Shown piece by piece: positions 10,386 to 19,854 of a DNA stretch of 64,000 nucleotides; the stretch's first letter is position 1; each line of letters begins with the position of its first letter. The notes below the pieces were generated by a model that was not told the origin of the DNA, ran no database searches, and saw only the letters and a program-made list of their open reading frames with translations. Source of the stretch: Bemisia tabaci. Lineage: Eukaryota; Arthropoda; Insecta; Hemiptera; Aleyrodidae. Both the position numbers and the translations under genes were made by a program. The stretch lies in contig NC_092801.1 in NCBI RefSeq assembly GCF_918797505.1, positions 13,082,001 to 13,146,000 of the forward strand, in the 5' to 3' direction.

Positions 10386-12065
10386 ATCGGGAAACCCAAG
10401 TTTAAAACCACTGAAACCAGGTTTAAAACCAATGAAACCAGGTTTTAAACCACAAAACACATTTAGGAACCACCATATTTTAGTTTAAAACCCCAAAAAC
10501 TGAGTCTAAAACCGATATAACCACATTCCAAACCGGAGAATCTCTGTTCAGAACCAGGAAACTCGAGGTTAAAACCATTAAACACAATTGTCATCTCCGG
10601 AACCTTGTTAAAAACCAAACCGGGAAACCCAAGTTTAAAACCACTGAAACCAGGTTTAAAACCAATGAAACCAGGTTTTAAACCATAAAACACATTTAGG
10701 AACCACCATATTTCAGTTTAAAACCCCAAAAACTGAGTCTAAAACCGATATAACCACATTCCAAACCGGAGAATCTCTGTTCAGAACCAGGAAACTCGAG
10801 GGTAAAACCCTTAAACACAATTGTCATCTCCGGAACCTTGTTAAAAACCAGAATAACCACATTGAAAATAACCAAATTTGAAACCGAAGGAACCCTGTTT
10901 CAAACCAGGAAAACCACATTGAAAACCGGGAAACCCAAGTTTAAAACCACTGAAACCAAGTTTAAAACCACTGAAACCAGGTTTAAAACCAATGAAACCA
11001 GGTTTAAAACCAATGAAACCAGGTTTTAAACCACAAAACACATTTAGGAACCGCCATATTTCAGTTTAAAACCCCAAAACTGAGTTCGTTTTGAACAAAG
11101 TTCTACCGGTTATAATTGTGGTTTTTCTGGTTTGAATCAGGGTTCCTTCGGTTTCAAATGTGGTTATTTTGCCTCCTTGACCCGGTTTTTGGAGATTAAA
11201 CTGGATAAGAGTGGTTCCAAAGGGGTATTCTCGGTTCTGAACTGGAGTTTGTCGGTTTTCAATGTGGTTATTCTGGTTTTTAACAAGGTTCCGGAGATGA
11301 CAATTGTGTTTAAGGGTTTTACCCTCGAGTTTCCTGGTTCTGAACAGAGATTCTCCGGTTTGGAATGTGGTTATATCGGTTTTAGACTCAGTTTTTTGGG
11401 TTTTAAACTGAAATATGGCGGTTCCTAAATGTGTTTTGTGGTTTAAAACCTGGTTTCATTGGTTTTAAACCTGGTTTCAGTGGTTTTAAACTTGGTTTCA
11501 GTGGTTTTAAACTTGGGTTTCCCGGTTTTCAATGTGGTTTTCCTGGTTTGAAACAGGGTTCCTTCGGTTTCAAATTTGGTTATTTTCAATGTGGTTATTC
11601 TGGTTTTTAACAAGGTTCCGGAGATGACAATTGTGTTTAAGGGTTTTACCCTCGAGTTTCCTGGTTCTGAACAGAGATTCTCCGGTTTGGAATGTGGTTA
11701 TATCGGTTTTAGACTCAGTTTTTGGGGTTTTAAACTGAAATATGGTGGTTCCTAAATGTGTTTTATGGTTTAAAACCTGGTTTCATTGGTTTTAAACCTG
11801 GTTTCAGTGGTTTTAAACTTGGGTTTCCCGGTTTGGTTTTTAACAAGGTTCCGGAGATGACAATTGTGTTTAATGGTTTTAACCTCGAGTTTCCTGGTTC
11901 TGAACAGAGATTCTCCGGTTTGGAATGTGGTTATATCGGTTTTAGACTCAGTTTTTGGGGTTTTAAACTAAAATATGGTGGTTCCTAAATGTGTTTTGTG
12001 GTTTAAAACCTGGTTTCATTGGTTTTAAACCTGGTTTCAGTGGTTTTAAACTTGGGTTTCCCGAT
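10386..12065. repeat. 21-bp GGTTTTAAACCTGGTTTCATT repeat field
   Basis: The centre of the palindrome is built from variants of a 21-base unit, reading aaaccaggtttaaaaccaatg on the left and its reverse complement on the right. Longer higher-order blocks (gttcctaaatgtgttttgtgg, aacaaggttccggagatgac) recur two to three times per side. Because 21 is a multiple of 3, the frames stay open and encode Gly-Phe-Lys-Pro-Gly-Phe-Ile-type repeats. These are read here as a by-product, not as genes. Confidence 0.8.
11086..11385. repeat. 300-bp loop between palindrome arms
   Basis: The only part of the element without a mirror partner. It is still made from the same repeat vocabulary (aatgtggttattctggtttt, ggttccttcggtttcaaa). 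Its right half is a direct copy of blocks in the right arm, so the loop probably arose by unequal rearrangement within the repeat field. Confidence 0.7.
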
Positions 12066-12552
12066 TCATGTAAAATTTGACCGGCTGCTGAACAATTATA
12101 CCGCGAGCCTCCTGTAGGACGATGCTGTTCCACTCCACCGCTCTCTCTGTCACTCTCATCCCTCCCAGATCTGATGTAAAGACTATTATTTGGATTCGTG
12201 TAACCTATAACATCTTCAATTGTACCTATCATTTTAATACGTTAATGAATGTAAATTTATAATTTTCGAGACTTTAATAAGTTAATGAATGTAAGTTTAT
12301 AATTTCACGACTTCAATACGTTAACGAATGTAAGTGTATAATTTTCAAGAATTTAAAATGTTTATTATTTACTTTTAGCTAAATCCATGTAATCTTTTTT
12401 GTTTTAGAAATAAAAATTGCAAACGGAACACTTTGTTTTACGTTTATTTATCTGTTCAACTGGGTCGATATAAGGTTAGGGGTGGTGTCTAAAGCTCCAA
12501 CACCGGTGGGTAGGAAATTATTTGTAGGAGTATTTTCACCGTTACGTTTCCG

Positions 12553-12648
12553 AAGATAGACTTGCTCGGTCGGTAGAAGCCCGGATTTCTAATCGAGTTC
12601 TTATCAGAACGGTCCGGGTTCGATTCTTAAGACGGGCGAGTCTATCTT
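12553..12648 (+). tRNA. tRNA-like sequence, right arm (probably not functional)
   Basis: Mirror copy of 9802-9897, with the same A-box-like and B-box-like words, a hairpin GTTCT-TATC-AGAAC in the variable-arm position and pairing termini. The same D-stem, anticodon-stem and T-stem defects apply. Confidence 0.35.
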
Positions 12649-14269
12649 TAAGTTTTTGAAATTTTATTCATGAATTTTAACGGCGTCTCGTCCATTAAGA
12701 CACAAAAGTTTATTTTCTCTTTTTTTTCATTTTATCTATCAAGCGTGCCAGTAGGGCTCGCTTTTTGAAATCACTCGGATGTACCATGGTACAGCACACC
12801 GATCAACCAATGCTATTCAACGGGCCGTCCAAATATTTTTTTCCTCGGACCCGTTTTCTTGTCTTCGAACCATTATACTGTCAAGCCTTGATGGTCTCTT
12901 ACCAAAAAACCGAATGAACTGCTAATTGGGAACCCTTGAGAACATTTTCCTGTCAAAACCGTATTATTTCATTTGACAAAAACCTCATAGAAGCTTTCTT
13001 ACGCTCGGAGGACTCAACTCTAGAACCTTCTTTCCCGCCAAAACTGTTTAGCCAATGAGCGTCTTGCACTGCAAGTGCAATCTGTGATGAGCCTCGTGAC
13101 TCTTTATACCATGTACTAACCGTGGCCCCTGCAGAAATCCACTCAAACCACTGCAGTTATCTCCCGATATAGCTTTGGGTGTCAGGTTTCGAGCAAGGCA
13201 ATAAAAGACGGCGAGGAGAGGGTCGCCTCGTCGAACCTATTATCTTCCACGCCCGATTAACCATTCACCGTGACGCCAGGATCCACCAAATTTTCACAAA
13301 AATTGTTTTCCGTCTATTTAGCGAGTTTTTCCTTACTTTCCGTTAAAGTACAAATAAAAAGAGACCTCATTTGTAAAAATCGGCCGAATAGGAGAGAAGT
13401 TACAGTTCGAAATCCAAAGAGATTAACTCAACGCGATTTCGATGCACGGCAGTTCGCCCAAATCACGGTCGTGCGAAATGCCGCATATCAGCTTAAAATC
13501 AAGATAATTGGACGGAATCTTTAAAATCAATTTACATTCAACGTTCATGAATCAATATTTTCTCCCAAATTTAGCAAAAAGTACCAATTGATGCAAATGA
13601 CAAAACGTGAAAATAGTAGGTTTGTGTCCAACATTTTAGTTATTCGGCACGCTTTTCCAACATATTCATGTTGGATTTTTCTGCTTGTTTATTATTTGTA
13701 TTTATTTTTTATTCATTTCTTATTTTCTTCATTTTTATTTATTTAGGAAAACCGTGAAATTACACCCGGGGGGCTGAACGGAGCGGCAACGTCGCAGAGA
13801 TGAAGGAGTCACGAGGTGGCAACGTCGGGCAGGTTCGGAACTTGTTCCCGGTCGCTCGAAGGAAAAGAGACCCGAACCGGTTCAGACTTGTCCCGGCAGG
13901 CTCAGACTCGTTCGGACAGCGTTCGATCCGAGCGCGGCTCTGCGCCTTTGATGCAGGTTTAAACCGGTGGCGTGGCGTGAATGATCGATTGTCGATATCT
14001 CGCCATTTGAAGCTATGGTAAAGAATCGATTATTAAGGTGTTCGCTGCGAGCACCCTGATAATCGATCTTTTTTCATAGGTTTAAATGACAGATCAATCG
14101 ATAAATCGCGAAGCGGGCCACGCCGGTTTAAACTTGGTCGCACCCTGAACGGCGGCCGGAGGAGGAGTTGACAGAGGATCACCTGAATCGGCGCGGGAAC
14201 ATCAAAGTGCGGGTGGGATGACGTCATCCATTTGAGGGGGGTGTAGAGGTTAAGCTAGGTAAACGCCGT

Positions 14270-14690
14270 ACTCTCGTAAGGTATGCAACCCATATACAAG
14301 CGCCTTACTTCCGTAAGGTATGCAACCCGCATGTTAACGCCTTACTCCGTAAGGTATGCAACCCGCATTTCAGGAGATTCGTAAGGAATGCAATTCACAA
14401 ATTATCCCTGACCACCGGCGAGGTGCGCGACCAACATAGGACGCCTCCAGTCCGTAAGGTATGCAACCCGCATTTCATGGGTTCGTGAGGAATGCACATC
14501 ACAAATTATCGCTGATCGTCGGCGAGGTGCGCGACCAACATAGGACGCCTCCCGTCCGTAAGGTATGCAACCCGCATTTCATGGAGTCGTGAGGAATGCA
14601 CATCACAAATTATCGCTGATCGTCGGCGAGGTGCGCGACCAACATAGGACGCCTCCCGTCCGTAAGGTATGCAACCCGCATATCTGCACC
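14270..14690. repeat. 105-bp tandem repeats, right arm
   Basis: Reverse-complement counterpart of 7764-8180, with CGTAAGGTATGCAACCCGCA as the unit landmark. Copy number matches the left arm apart from small indels. Confidence 0.85.
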
Positions 14691-14726
14691 TTAGGTCGGC
14701 GAGGCACGCAACCCGCGACTGAAATG

Positions 14727-14789
14727 GACTTAGGTTAGGTTAGGTTAGGTTAGGTTAGGTTAGGTTAGGTTAGGTTAGGTTAGGTTAGG
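14727..14789 (+). repeat. telomere-type (TTAGG)n array, right arm
   Basis: About 12 uninterrupted TTAGG units, followed by three 'cacacggcaacgctgtacttgggttaggt' units. The left-arm counterpart is interrupted in two places, so this copy is the cleaner one. Confidence 0.85.
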
Positions 14790-14931
14790 TCACACGGCAA
14801 CGCTGTACTTGGGTTAGGTCACACGGCAACGCTGTACTTGGGTTAGGTCACACGGCAACACTGAACTTAGGTTAGGTTACATTTCGATATCTCAGGTGTT
14901 TGCAAATCGGCATTTCCACTCTACTCGAGAC

Positions 14932-15399
14932 ACCCTTTATATTTTCCTTGGGCGTCTCTTACGATAGTTAGCGGTTTGAGATAGTACTACGTGCTCCACA
15001 GAGTGCGCTGTTACGCCTGTGCGATTAGGCAACCATTAATACGCCGCCCTCAAGTTGTCTGCCTTATTCTACGGAATTCCGAAAATTCTTAGAGTATGTC
15101 GAGACATTAGTACGTTGCCACATGTCATCAATTTATTTTACTGAAAATTCGATGCAAGTAGTTCAGAGTAGTGTTTTCACTCAACTTTAGCTACACTGCT
15201 TGCATGACCCTGCTCCCTCGATATTAGCACTGAAAGTGGAAACCGTTATGATTAGTACGAGGAAATTTGAGCTTGTATCCCGTCATAACTGCGCGCACAT
15301 AATCGTACATACATTCTTTCGTCTGCAGCATATAGGAGCCTTGAAGTCATCGTCGAGGAGAGAACAATATTCCGCGGATACGTGGAGTTCAGTGACGTC
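14932..15399. other. intergenic, nothing recognised
   Basis: No gene supported. The last bases before the next element (CAGTGACGT at 15390-15398) look like a broken end of the CAGTGGCGTGG hairpin MITE that continues after 16277. Confidence 0.4.
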
Positions 15400-16277
15400 C
15401 AGGGCCGGATTAAGGGGATGGCCACATGGGCCGCGGCCCATGGCGGCAAATCTAAGGGGCGGGAAAAATTTGTAATTTTTTAGAGTGGAGGTATAAAAAA
15501 AATAGGATTTATAAAAACAAAATTACAAACTAGAAAAGGCGACAAAATTTCTCATTTCCTGAGAGTATAGTAATTTCTAATTCTGTCGTCTCTTAGTGAT
15601 ACAAGAGACAGCACCCTCCATAAGTCGAGTTACGAGAGAGACCAAACACGCAATGTGGCCTAGAATAGTGCGACTTAGAGAGAAATGATAACGAGGACTT
15701 GAGATGAAAAGGAGAAGCCCTCGACGCGGCGATCGGCATGTAACACATATTAGCGCCTACAAGACTGCACGAATACTTCACGCATTGCATCAAACACAGT
15801 GCGGTCATTGCGGTCAGCGTGAAACGGATAGCACCCACAAGAATGCATGAATACTTCACGCATTGCGCCAAATACAGTGCAATTAGCGTGAAACCATAGC
15901 GCCTACAAGACTGCGTGAATACTTCACGCATTGCGTCCAACACGGTGCGGTCTGCGCGGCGCGGCGGCGGAAGTTAAAATCATTGAACCATATTTACGTT
16001 TGTTCCTTTCTTTCATGATTTTTTCGTTCATGTCTTATGAATGGAAGGCCTTGTCCATCAGAGATAGGTTTACGAAACTTAACTTTCGCGCAAAGTTTCG
16101 TGAACTTTTGCTAGTAGTGTTGACAGGGCTTTCCCAAAAAATGCGTTCAACACGAGTAAATGCGTCTCATGCAACCCTACCCCCGCTGGCACGTTCAGTT
16201 GATGGTTTTTATCGAGTTTCAAAACGAATGAGAAGGGGCGGCAAAATATAGGCGGCAAGTAGGTGAATCCGGCCCTG
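15400..16277. mobile_element. 878-bp CAGGGCCGGATT element (hAT-like, non-autonomous)
   Basis: It starts CAGGGCCGGATTAAGGGG and ends with the inverse GAATCCGGCCCTG. Subterminal 'ggccgcggcccatggcggcaaa' is echoed inverted as 'ggggcggcaaaatataggcgg'. CAGGGCCGG ends are typical of hAT-type non-autonomous elements. A clean 8-bp target duplication is not visible (TGACGTC and TCACGTG are only similar). It appears to have interrupted an older CAGTGGCGTGG MITE. Frames inside are not convincing. Confidence 0.65.
15754..15960. repeat. three tandem ~70-bp units
   Basis: Units beginning CGCCTACAAGACTGC or CACCCACAAGAATGC start at 15754, 15832 and 15900. Each contains GAATACTTCACGCATTGC followed by an AACACAGTGCGGTC-like tail. 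Motif shared with the hairpins at 1949 and 40500. Confidence 0.75.
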
Positions 16278-16437
16278 TCACGTGCTTTGCGATGTATCGA
16301 TTGATCTGCCATTTGAACTGATGAAAAATATCGATAAACAGGGTGCTCGCAACGAGCACCTTAGTGATCGATTCTTTACCATTGCCACTCATGGGGAAAA
16401 ATTAATAATTTATCATATACGCCACGCCTCTGGTGGA
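16278..16437. mobile_element. older GGCGTGGC hairpin MITE, interrupted
   Basis: It carries the family interior (ATCGATTGATCTGCCATTTG, GGGTGCTCGCAACGAGCACC, ACGCCACGCC) but lacks a left end. The missing CAGTG-ACGT piece lies left of 15400, suggesting the CAGGGCCGG element landed in it. Confidence 0.6.
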
Positions 16438-16602
16438 CAGTGGCGTGGCGTAAATTGCGATTTATCGATTGTTATGCCATTTAAACCTATGGAAAAGGAT
16501 CGATTAACAGGGTGTTCGCAGCGAACACCTTAATAATCGATTCTTTACCATAGGTTTAAATGGCATAACAATCGATAAATCGCAATTCACGCCACGCCAC
16601 TG
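16438..16602. mobile_element. 165-bp CAGTGGCGTGG hairpin MITE with 8-bp TSD
   Basis: Near-perfect palindrome with CAGTGGCGTGGCGT ends around a GGGTGTTCGCAGCGAACACC centre. It is flanked by CTGGTGGA at 16430-16437 and 16603-16610. An 8-bp duplication and CAG...CTG ends fit the hAT superfamily. Non-coding. Confidence 0.85.
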
Positions 16603-16762
16603 CTGGTGGAGTCCCTTCATCGGAATAGTCCCGGAGTGAGTGAGGACTGGACATGTCGATGGTTTGGAAGTTAGGTCAAGGAGCTTCAGGGCCCAAAAAA
16701 GCAAAGTGTCACAAGGGGAGGGGGGTCAAAATGCCGAAAAAGTAGGTTCTGTCATTTATGAA

Positions 16763-16996
16763 CACTGGAAAAAAAACACATTGGATCTAGAGTCCTGACT
16801 CTTGAAAACATTGACAAGAAAAAATACTCTTGATTCAATCGGATTTTTGCTTGAATCAAAACGAAATCCACTTAAGTTAAGAGGCTTGGTTCTTAATTTA
16901 AGCTAGATTCTGATTGAATCAAGAGCACTTTTTCTTGTCGATGTTTTTAAGAGTCTGGACTCTAGATCCAATTTTTTTTTTTTTTTTTTCCCAGTG
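16763..16996. mobile_element. MITE, CACTGGAAAAAA family, copy 2
   Basis: CACTGGAAAAAAAACACATT and GGATCTAGAGTCCTGACTC at the left are mirrored at the right as AAGAGTCTGGACTCTAGATC with CCAGTG at the end. A poly-T run precedes the right tip. Non-coding. Confidence 0.85.
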
Positions 16997-17084
16997 AACG
17001 CTAAAGGCTGAAGCAATAGACAATGGAGTTCCGATATCCGATAGGAATTGAAGTGCTCGAAAGAATGAAACGCGGCACGATGGA

Positions 17085-17636
17085 CATAGGCGGTTCTAGA
17101 CCTTCATGTTTGGGGGTGCCCAGAGGTGGAAAATGTCGGAGACCGGCCCCAAAGGGGACGGTCGCTCAGGGGAGGCCTAATTTTCGGCCCTCAAGTTTTA
17201 TCCCATTCCTACCCTCCTTTCTCTTTTTCTCTCCTTTCTTTCTACTTAAATACTTATAAATTCAACGTAGAAAATTTTTAGCAAAACTTTCCACCAAAAC
17301 TACATTCTTACCATAAAAAAAAAACAGTAGAATCTTTGTAAAACACGGCTATCAATATTAATTCTGTTTAAAACATTTTCAATTAATTGCTGGGATTTTT
17401 TTCAGTGTGAGCGAATACAGAATCTTTAAAAGCAGTAATTTGGTCTTTTTTAGATCAATTTTCAGATTTAAAAAATTCATGAAATAAAAATATTGCCAAT
17501 TTTTTGCGCTTCATAATACGATTTTTTCTTGACGTGTTTACTTGCCCAAAAGCCTCTTTCACGGTTCCAGTAACCGTACTTAATTTTTGCTTGGGGGTGC
17601 CCGGCACCCACTGGCACCCCCGTAGAACCGCCTATG
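17085..17636. mobile_element. 552-bp CATAGGCGG element with 8-bp TSD (hAT-like)
   Basis: The ends are CATAGGCGGTTCTA and the inverse TAGAACCGCCTATG. ACGATGGA lies outside both (17077-17084 and 17637-17644). 'tttgggggtgcccagaggtgg' near the left is mirrored loosely by 'gggggtgcccggcacccactgg' at the right. The interior is AT-rich and non-coding. Confidence 0.85.
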
Positions 17637-17644
17637 ACGATGGA

Positions 17645-18145
17645 AGTCACGAATGTCCGGAACTATTAAGTGACTTCAGAAGTATCGCACGGAGCCGTTT
17701 CTTGCGAGCTTGGAAATCTCATTTCATTCGCAATCAATGGCTATTCGTGACTTTGATCACACCGCGCTCTCGCTGAATATTGCTATTCTCCCGCAGCGAT
17801 CCTTTTATTTTAAGCGGAGGATTGACAGAGAATCCATCCATAATGCTCGTTGCCAATTTACACGTAAATCTTTTCACGAATATGTATGTCGCAGGCAGGC
17901 ATTTTGTCAAATGCCTAGAAAATAGTCAAAATGTTGTATCGTATGGAAATGGCACGCTCACCCGAGACTATTTAAATTCACTAAACGGAGAGGTGTTACT
18001 ATTACTTTAACGTCGTGCCAGTTTGCCTTCAATTTTTAGTATAGGCAATACAAGCTCCCACGTGGTCGAATAGTGGTATCATCCTCATGTAACCAACATA
18101 CGGTTCTACGGTTCGGTAGATATGATAACTTGAAAAGTAGATGAA
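17645..18145. other. intergenic, nothing recognised
   Basis: Short overlapping frames only. No repeat partner seen. Confidence 0.4.
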
Positions 18146-18825
18146 ATGAGAAAAGAGAAGAAGATAAAATTTAAGAAAGGAGGAGAAGATGACGATTAAG
18201 ATAGGAGGTGAGAAAGAAAAGAGAAAGCAGAAGAGGGGAAAAAAGAGAGCAGAGGAGGAAAAAAAGAGAAGGCAGGGGAGAAGAAAAGAGAAAGCAGAGG
18301 AAGAAAAAGGGAGAGAGAGGAAAATCAGAAGAAAAGAGAAAAGAGAAGAAGAAGAAAAGAGAAAAGAGAAGAAGAAGAGAGAAGAAAGAGAAGAAGAAAG
18401 AAAGAGAGAGAAAGAGAGAAGAAAAGAGAAAGCAGAATAAGAAGAGGAGAGAAAGGAGAAGAAGAGGAAGAAAAGAAGAAAGGAGGAGAGGAAGGAGAAG
18501 AAAAGGAAGATGAGGAAGAAGAAAAGAAAGAGGAGAAGAAGAAGAAAAAGGAGAAGAAAAAGAAGAGAAGAATAAGAAAAAGGAGTAGAAGAAGAAAAGA
18601 ACAAGAAGAAGAATGCAGAAAGAAAGAGAAGGAAGAGGAAGAAAAAAAGAAAAAGGAGAAGAAGAAGAAGAAAAGAAAAAGGAGAAGAGGAAGAAAAGAA
18701 AAAGGAGCAGAAGAAGAAGAATAAGAAAAAGGAGCAGAAGAAGAAGAAAAGAATAAGAAGAAGTATGCAGTAAGAAAGAGAAGGAAGAGGAAGAAGAAAA
18801 GAAAGGGGAGGAGGAATCCCTCATC
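18146..18825 (+). repeat. ~680-bp purine-only low-complexity tract
   Basis: The + strand is almost entirely A and G, dominated by GAAGAAGAAG, GAAAAG and GAGGAAG. Frames stay open because stop codons need T; the Lys/Glu-Arg and Ser/Phe/Leu frames it yields on the two strands are composition artefacts. Such tracts can form triplex (H-DNA) structures. Confidence 0.9.
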
Positions 18826-19347
18826 TAAAAAGAAAGTCCAGTTTCCTCATGGAAGTTGAAACACAAGAAAGGTTTTCCTTCCTTCACCCTCCTCACGCCT
18901 ACCCCTTCCCACCCCCTACCCTGCGGAAACGTGACGACGCAGACAACAACGAACGCAGTCTCGCCTTTTTATGACAGGGGCGCGAGCCAGGGAGACGAAA
19001 TCCCTTAGCCTCGCAGAAACAATTTGATGGGAACATTTACATATTCTATATTTAACCTCGGCGGTGTCCGCTGATTCTATCTCCGCGACCCCTGTCGATA
19101 AAATTCGGATGCGGTCCGTCAGAAGGGGCGACCCGGTCGGTCGGGAGCAGATGTTGCATTCTAATACGAGCGCATATCAATGCAAAGGCATCTTGACGTC
19201 GCCGTCATCGTGGCGGAGGTGCGCGCGCCGCACAGTGGATCGCGTCGATAGGAAAAGTAAGACAAAATTCGGAAACTTTAAACGCTTGTAACTCCATTTA
19301 TACAAAACTTTGAGGTTCTGAAAACGGTTCCATTGGTTTCCTCGTGA
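18826..19347. other. intergenic, nothing recognised
   Basis: A pyrimidine-rich patch and a GC-rich patch. No supported gene. Confidence 0.4.
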
Positions 19348-19854
19348 AATGGAGATGTTGCATGTGTGAGGAATTTGCGATTTGACTGTTGATTCTTATG
19401 TAAAGTTCGCGAGAAACACGATGGTGCCACTGGTTTTCTCTGAAATCATCTCCCAAGCTCAAAAAAAGCTCTCAAAGTGAAGCCAAAATGGAGGGGATAT
19501 CCCGCCCTACCCTGAGAGTCCACCTCTCCATCAAAACAAACTCTCCATGCAAAGATAGGGAGCAAATACATTGACAGGGCTGCCACTTCATTTGGGGACT
19601 CCAAAACTGAAAACACGGCAACCCTGCTAATGTATTTGCTCCCTATCTTTGCATGGAGAGTTTGTTTTGATGTAGAGGTGGACTCTCAGGGTAGGGTGGG
19701 ATATCCCCTCCATTTTGGCCTCACTTTGAGAGCTTTTTTTGAGCTTGGGAGTTGATTTCAGAGAAAACCAGTGGCACCATCGTGTTTCTCGCGAACTTTT
19801 ACATAATAATCAATGGTCAAATCGCAAATCCCTCACACATGCAACATCTCCATT
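19348..19854. mobile_element. TIR element, GAGGAATTTGCGATTTGAC family, copy 2
   Basis: About 507 bp with near-perfect arms: AATGGAGATGTTGCATGTGT at the left and its inverse at the right, and inner blocks AACTCTCCATGCAAAGATAG and GAGCAAATACATT mirrored around a short centre. The best-preserved copy of the family. Non-coding. Confidence 0.85.

Larger units (their letters stand above)
7511..11085. repeat. left arm of the 7.4-kb palindrome
   Basis: Order from the tip: unique tip, CCTAA array (7646-7715), 105-bp tandem units (7764-8180), an embedded copy of the GGCGTGGC hairpin element (about 8323-8490), AT-rich spacer, tRNA-like sequence (9802-9897), AT-rich spacer, then 21-bp repeats from about 10390 to the loop. 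Differences from the right arm are mostly small indels in the simple-repeat parts. Confidence 0.85.
11386..14925. repeat. right arm of the 7.4-kb palindrome
   Basis: Mirror of the left arm: 21-bp repeats, tRNA-like sequence (12553-12648), AT-rich spacers, GGCGTGGC hairpin relative (13960-14128), 105-bp tandem array (14270-14690), then a TTAGG array (14727-14789) and the tip. The 84-codon frame at 13270-13524 and 73-codon frame at 13800-14021 have exact inverted twins in the left arm and no recognised domain. Confidence 0.85.
7505..14931. mobile_element. 7.4-kb foldback-like palindromic element with 6-bp TSD
   Basis: Two arms of about 3.5 kb (7511-11085 and 11386-14925) are near-identical reverse complements around a 300-bp loop. 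The outermost bases are AGTAGAGTGGAAATGCC and its inverse. CGAGAC lies directly outside both ends (7505-7510 and 14926-14931), as expected for a target-site duplication. Nested features mirror each other about position 11225. No transposase, integrase or polymerase domain was recognised in any frame; the 60-100-codon frames are mirrored copies of non-coding sequence. Architecture resembles Foldback elements or a giant MITE moved in trans. A segmental palindrome is the alternative, but the flanking duplication argues against it. Confidence 0.8.

Noticed and set aside
10219..12232. Mirrored 89-codon and Gly-Phe-Lys repeat frames as genes
   Set aside because: They lie in 21-bp repeats and palindrome arms. 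No domain, and their openness follows from the 3n period.
18171..18824. 217-codon Ser/Phe/Leu frame and opposing Lys/Glu/Arg frames
   Set aside because: Produced by a purine-only tract, which cannot contain stop codons on the purine strand. No domain and no start context.
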